This document shows positions 58,755 to 64,000 of a stretch of DNA of 64,000 bases, one piece after another. A model generated the notes under the pieces. The model had not been told where the DNA came from and ran no database searches. It was given only the letters and a program-made list of their open reading frames with translations. The DNA is from Chelydra serpentina (taxonomy: Eukaryota; Chordata; Testudines; Chelydridae). The stretch is from the NCBI GenBank assembly GCA_037349315.1, contig JBAIAC010000007.1:20464501-20528500 (forward strand), given 5' to 3'. The number at the start of each line of letters is the position of its first letter. The first letter of the stretch is position 1. The translations under genes and the position numbers were made by a program.

Positions 58755-60368
58755 CTTTAAAAAAAAAAAATATTAACTGCTTGTATGTAATCCCTTAGAA
58801 GTTACACAAACATTCTAAATATAGCCCGATGTATCCCAGAATGATACATACAGAATGCACACAGTCAGAGTCTCCACCAAAACCAGAGTGGCTCTGCACT
58901 AGAGTACAAGTATCTGTCTGTGTACATCTCAATGCAGGATCAGGCATATGCATATTATACAGAGGCAGCTATGACTATCCAGTGCATCACTAAACATTTT
59001 TGTACAACAAAAAATTCATTGGTTACCTATTAGAATGCCCTGTAGCTTGCCTAATTTACAGAGTTTCTGATTTGTCACTTACAACTTTTCTAGGAATCTT
59101 TCACATTTGGATCCTTGTGGGTGGAAATCTTTAAACAAGAAATTATCTCTGCATTTGTTTGGTCCAACTCAAAATAAAGTGTTAAGGATTTTATTTTTTT
59201 CACATTCTGTTTAGCTTAGCATATAAAGCTCCTTGATCTGCGAAAAAGTACACTATAAGCAAAGGAATGTGTAAAGTCACAGCATTTGCTGCAGATTCCA
59301 TTCTTTGCTCTAGCCCTTTTCCATTGAAGAGAAAACTTTAAAAACATGAACCAAATGTAAAACATTGCAGTGTTATCTTCCAAAGTCTGCAAACAGGCTG
59401 AAATAATAGCTCTGAGATGTGAAATGTCCTTTTAATCTCAACGGGATAACTCTGAAAAATGGAGATGTTAGTTTCCATTTTAGCAGTAATACCAGTTAAT
59501 ATACTTTCATCTCAACCCCAAACTATTGTGCAAAGTTCTAATAATTCCCTATCCACCCTGGTATCTTACGGTACAGTTATACATAGTCAGGAAAAATCTT
59601 CAGCATGTTAAGAGAGAAAATTTGAGTACAGAATAAAATAATTTCAATTTACTATCAAAACAGGGTCTTCTGTACCAATTATTTAATCCATTAAAGACCT
59701 CGATTTTACACTTTAAATGAAGCATCTGAAGAACCTCCAATCTGACATACAAGACTGCCAACGGAACACAGGGGTCAAGAAACAGAGTTTAGACCTAGTT
59801 TACTGTGGATTATATGGGAGCCTGGTTGTAAATCAAGTAAAGCACACATGCCACCTATACTGTCTGTTCCATTTATGATGCAAAACATTGTAAAAATTCC
59901 AACTTGAAGTCACAAATTACACTGTGTGCAGCTAGTTGTTGGCACAGAACCATGGAACCAGCTAGTCCTAATACCTCTAGACTAAGCAACACTGGCATCT
60001 GAAAGAAAATCAATGTGTACTGCCATGTCAAAATTAAATGGAACAAAATGTAAGAGGGAGCTTTAGGGCTAGATGGTGCAATGAGTTATTCGTATTGCAG
60101 TAGCAGAGTTTTCAGTTATAACTGAAAGGTGTTCAAATTTAACTTGGACTGCAGTGGAATATTAAAAATATAACGCAATTGAAATTAGTACAATATCACC
60201 ACTTGCTTGGAAGCAGCCCAGGAGCTTTTAAACGAATACTGCCTTATGGAAGAAGCCTGCACAACACCTGCCAACACTAACAGCAATGGCTAGAAATATG
60301 CATAGTCTAACTTGTATGGGCAACACAGTATATTCCATTCTGTTTAAAAATATAAGAGTCTTGTATAC
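58755..60368 (-). other. Intron of the unnamed gene
   Basis: Donor 'aag|gtatac' after the exon at 60,369; acceptor before 58,754. No recognised repeat inside. AT-rich. Confidence 0.6.
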
Positions 60369-60431
60369 CTTAGTTTCCATTTTATCATGATCACTCATAT
60401 CAAGACAACTAGCATCTTCATTTATTTCATC
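60369..60431 (-). CDS. Unnamed gene, internal 63-base exon
   Basis: The minus strand has acceptor 'gttttaacag' and donor 'aag|gtatac' around 21 codons: 'DEINEDASCLDMSDHDKMET' then Lys. It is strongly acidic. Phase 0 at both ends, as in the next exon. Confidence 0.72.
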
Positions 60432-60689
60432 CTGTTAAAACAAAAACTTTTAGTAAATTACATTAAAACAGGCAGAAAAATAAACTGACAAGAAGAAAAC
60501 TTTTAATGAACCTCAAAATAAACCAGTTTCACAAGCAGAATTTACAAACACCAGTGGTAAAATTGTGTGTTCTTAAGGACAGAGTGTGGGATGTGATGTG
60601 TGTTATTGTTTGGAGTATAACAAATGACCTAAGCAATTTCTGGCTTCAAACAATTCTGGTTTCACTACAGTTGATTTCGGATTCTGTGA

Positions 60690-62410
60690 CTATCTAGGTC
60701 TCCATGCTCCTTCCCGAGAACATCTAGTCCACCCCGTCACACTGAGGGAGGATTATGCATACCTCCACCGCCCCTGACAGATGTTTATCTAGCCTGCTCT
60801 TAAAAACCTGTAATTATGAAGATTCCACAACCTCCCTTGGCAACCTGTTCCATTCCTTAACTATTCTTATAGCTAGGAAGTTTTTCCTAACATCTCACCT
60901 AACTCTTTCTTATGTAAATTAAGCCAATTACTTCTTGTCCATTGAGGGTAGGACAAGAAAAGGAGAGCAATTATCCACGGTCCTTTTCATGACAAGTTTT
61001 TACTTATTTGAAGACTTGTCTCCCCCTCAATCTTGCCTTCTCTAGACTAAACATGCCCAATTTTTTCAACCTTTCCTCTTGGGTCATGCTTCCTAAACCC
61101 TCTGTCATTTTTGTTGTTCTCTAAACTCTCTGATTTGTCCACAGCTTTCTTCAATTGTGGTGCCCAAAACTGAACACAGTACTTCACTTGAGGCCTCACC
61201 ACTGCCAACTAGAGCAGAGCAATCACCTCCCGTGTCTTTCATATTAAACTCCTATTAATACATCACTGAATGACATTTGCCCTTTTTTGCACTAGCACAT
61301 TGTTGACTCATGCAATTTGTGATCCACTCTATCCCCAGACCCTTTACTGCAGTATCACTGCCAAGCCAGTTATTTCCCACTTTGTATTTGTGCATTTAAT
61401 TTTTCCTTCCTAGAGGGTGGTACTTTGCACTTGTCTTTATTGAATTTCATCTTGTTGATTTCAGACCAAGTCTCCAATTTGTCAAGCTCTTTTTGAACTC
61501 TAATCTCATCCTCAAAAGTGCTTGTAACCCCTCTGCAGTTTGGGGACATCTGAAAATGTTCTAATAGTGTACTCTTCACTCCATCTTTCAAATTGTTAAT
61601 GAAAATATTGAATAGTACCAGACCCAGAACAGACTCCTGCAAGACACCACTTGAAATGTCTTTCCTGTTTGACAGCAAACCTTTGATAACTACTCTGGAT
61701 ATAGTTTTTCCTCTTGTGTACACACCTTACAGAAATTTGATCTAGACCAGTGGCTCTCAAACACAGATCTGGGGCCCTCTGGGGGGCCGCAGGCAGGTTT
61801 CAAGGGGTTCTCCAAGTGGGGCCAGTGTTAGACTCGCTAAAGATGAAGCCAAAGCCTGAGCAACGTAGCTTCACGGGGGCCCCTGTGGCATAGAGCCCCA
61901 GGCAATTGCCCTGCTTGCCTAACGTTAGCCCTGGCTTTTATATGCAGAAAACCAGTTGTGGCTCAGGTGGGCCCTGGAGTTTTTATAGCATGTTGGGGAG
62001 CCTCAGAAAAAGGTTGAGAACCCCTGGTCTAGACCACATGTCCCTAGTGTGCTTATGAGAATGTCATGTGGGACTGTGTCAACAGCCTTATTAAAATCAA
62101 GATGTATCACATGTACAACTTCCCCTCCCATCCACTAGGCCAGTAACTGTAAGAAAGAAAGAAATTAGGCTGGTTTGGCAAGATTTGTTCTTGACAAATC
62201 CATGTTGGCTATTACTCATCACCCTATTATCCTCTAAGTGCTTAGAAATTGATTGTTTAATCATTTGTTCTACTATCTTTCCGGATATGGAGGTTACGAT
62301 GACTGGTCTGTAATTCCCTGGGTCTTCCTTTCTCTTCTTTACAATGTAATCTTCCCATAAAACAAATGTCTGAGGTGCAGTACAGATAATACATTCAGTC
62401 ACAGACCAGT
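60690..62410 (-). pseudogene. CR1 LINE, ORF2 fragment and 3' end, split by a hAT
   Basis: It lies in the same orientation as the host gene. The minus strand encodes an early reverse-transcriptase part, 'EDPGNYRPVIVTSISGKIVE' and 'SNSQHGFVKNKSCQTSLISF' (62,402-62,097). After the hAT insertion come 'SSGVLQESVLGLVLFNIFIN' and 'KMKFNKDKCKVPPS' (61,723-61,370). The Ala-Asp-Asp catalytic region expected between these last two is missing or destroyed ('STLLEHFQMSPNCRG' stands there). The 3' part continues to about 60,690 with the usual CR1 sequence ('caacctgttccattccttaa' on the plus strand). It is old and inactive. Confidence 0.9.
61748..62026. mobile_element. hAT-type MITE inside CR1, 279 bp
   Basis: Left end 'cagtggctctcaaac' and right end 'aggttgagaacccctg' are imperfect inverted repeats of the CAGnGGTTCTCAACC type. 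Flanks ATCTAGAC (61,740-61,747) and GTCTAGAC (62,027-62,034) differ at one of 8 bases. CR1 sequence continues on both sides, so the hAT insertion is younger than the CR1. Confidence 0.92.
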
Positions 62411-62986
62411 GAGAGGTTTAAGGTTCTAACCCAAGCCATCAAGGCTAATGAACACTATACCCCAATGGAAAGGTAGAATTCTCCACTTTCAGTGGGGGTA
62501 CAGCATTTGCTCCTAGGTCTGGAGAGTCTCAAGCCACCAGACCTGAAATTTTTGAAGTTCTTTCCCAAGGTCCTGTATAATTAGAATCATGGTAAACACA
62601 GTCTGGTTAACAGGTAAAGGGAGATGAAACTGCTGATACTTCCTCAAATAAGTAAAATGTTTGAAAAACATTTTCTGTAGAATGTGTCACATATATAGCA
62701 TGTGTGAAGGTATGGTATAAGATTTATTAGCAATTGCATGGGACGACTTCACTCATAGCTTTGCCACTTGTAAGTAATGGGGACACCCCAAACTTTTGTA
62801 GATAACACCTTTAACATACAAATGTATTCTATTGACAAAATAAATTATTCAGTTATATTTGGTGCCCCCATAGCTTTGAAGCCCCATGCAAAGTTTAAAA
62901 AAAACAGACTTTAAAATGAGTGAAATCTTGCACAAAATTATCCCATTTAAATTTCTTTTGTCCTTAAATATTTATTCCCTTACACT

Positions 62987-63071
62987 GAGATTTTCAAAAG
63001 AGCCAAGCAGGCATCCAAATCTGACTGAAATGCAGAGCTGTCTATCTCCCTTAGGCTCTTTTGAAAATCTC
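62987..63071. mobile_element. Tiny fold-back element, 85 bp
   Basis: 'gagattttcaaaagagcc' (62,987-63,004) and 'ggctcttttgaaaatctc' (63,054-63,071) are perfect 18-bp inverted repeats around a 49-base centre. It resembles other fold-back repeats in the window (18.2 and 19.8 kb). The target duplication is unclear. Confidence 0.75.
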
Positions 63072-63877
63072 TGCCTTAATTCTTCAAATAGGCCATAAAC
63101 AGGATGTTAAAACTATTGATAACTGCACTCCTAAAAATTCAAAAAGTGTGTGTCTTACTTTGGAAACAACAAAAATGTGTTTGTTCACGCATTCATAAGT
63201 ACATTTTAACCTATTGACTCAATTAAGAATAATGGTCAATAAAAGTGATAGTTGCATTGCAAAGTTCAGTTTATTATTTAACTTTAAACAAAGTAATTAA
63301 GGAAGAAAATTACTTAGAACTTTTTAGGTAATTCCTTTTCTGTCAATGTTGCTTATCTTTTAAAAAAAGATTTTGTTGAGCTATTTTCTGTTTATCAAAT
63401 TCCAGAAATAAGCTAAATACATTTTGGACTGATCATATAAAGCCTGTGTAATAAAAAATGAACTCAAGACTCTGCGCATGCTTTTAAGTTATCACATAAT
63501 TCAAATCTGCAACTCTATTGACAGAATCGCAAAATGCAGGGCCAGATTTAACTGATTTCACTTGATTATCTTCAATCCTTTACCCTTGGTTGTTTTTATT
63601 GTGAAGTGCCTTGAAATATATTAGCGTAAAGTACATGTATGAAACAAGTTCTTAAAGTTCATTTTACACTAACATCATAAAGATGACCTACCGACACTTA
63701 ACAGAACTGATTTACTTTACATGTACTTATTAAGGGGTTATCCAGTCAGAACAGAAAGACACACACAATTTAACAAGATCTCTCACTGCAGTACCGCATG
63801 TATCAACTCTCTGAGCTGGCAATGATAATACTAATGTTCCTTATGTGTGGATACAATTACAATCAAGGATAAAATAC

Positions 63878-64000
63878 CTCTTCTGTTTTTATTTTCTTGG
63901 GAGACTCTTCTTTATGAGGGGAAGATGTCCTCTTCACCCCTACGACAGGGCTAGGTATTTTTGTTGCTGTGTTCCCTGATGGTCTTGGTGATTGGTTTGC
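63878..64000 (-). CDS. Unnamed gene, internal exon running off the window
   Basis: The minus-strand frame is open from the window edge to donor 'gag|gtattt'. The 41 visible codons include 'ANQSPRPSGNTATKIPSPVV', then 'GVKRTSSPHKEESPKKIKTE' and Glu. 'KRTSSPHKEESPKKIK' resembles a bipartite nuclear localisation signal with Ser-Pro sites, so a nuclear, phosphorylated protein is likely. With the three downstream exons it gives a C-terminal part of 119 residues, all joined in phase 0. No enzymatic domain is visible, and the exons upstream lie beyond the window. I do not know the gene name. Confidence 0.7.

Larger units (their letters stand above)
60432..63877 (-). other. Intron of the unnamed gene, with CR1 and hAT insertions
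   Basis: Donor 'gag|gtattt' (from 63,877 downward) and acceptor 'ttaacag' at 60,432. It holds a CR1 LINE (about 60,690-62,410) split by a hAT element, and a fold-back repeat at 62,987-63,071. Confidence 0.6.

Noticed and set aside
1..64000. CRISPR array, operons, prophage or bacterial regulatory sites
   Set aside because: No array of equal repeats and spacers; exon-intron structure and vertebrate retroelements show that this is a eukaryotic chromosome.

Overview
This window looks like nuclear DNA from a vertebrate, most likely a cryptodiran turtle. It contains CR1-family LINEs, a tRNA-headed SINE with a CR1-like tail, MIR-like SINE remnants, a Penelope-like element, a nearly full-length PIF/Harbinger transposon with its short relatives, and many short hAT elements. 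Reading frames are short and broken, introns have GT/AG borders, and nothing is organised as operons. The species call rests on repeat types recognised from memory.

Layout: 1-8.9 kb is intergenic sequence with MIR-like, RTE-like, CR1-like and MITE remnants. 8,875-14,250 is one Harbinger transposon flanked by TTA. It carries a Myb/SANT-like gene (+) and a DDE transposase gene (-) that converge on poly(A) signals 28 bp apart. Both genes are damaged. A related MITE is nested inside it. 14-30 kb is repeat-rich: four hAT elements with 8-bp target duplications between 20.2 and 24.2 kb, MIR and CR1 pieces, and a Penelope-like element ending near 30.65 kb. 30.7-43.5 kb is AT-rich and poor in recognisable repeats. 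43.7-47.8 kb holds two MITEs, a solo LTR and a 5'-truncated CR1. 47.8-55.4 kb is again AT-rich, and its upper part is probably the 3' UTR of the gene that follows.

55.4 kb to the window end holds the only host gene I can support. Four exons on the minus strand (63,878-64,000+, 60,369-60,431, 58,677-58,754, 55,407-55,502) are all joined in phase 0 and encode the C-terminal end of an acidic, Ser/Thr-rich protein with a basic, NLS-like patch. I could not name it. Its introns have taken in two Harbinger-type MITEs, a hAT element between them, and a CR1 with another hAT inside it.

The strongest leads are: the Harbinger copy, which has one nonsense codon and Glu in place of the first catalytic Asp; an antisense protein-like frame inside its Myb-gene intron; tRNA-like modules duplicated upstream of its transposase; and MITEs whose long internal hairpins differ between copies by paired changes. 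I found no CRISPR array, functional tRNA or rRNA gene, or intact protein-coding transposon.
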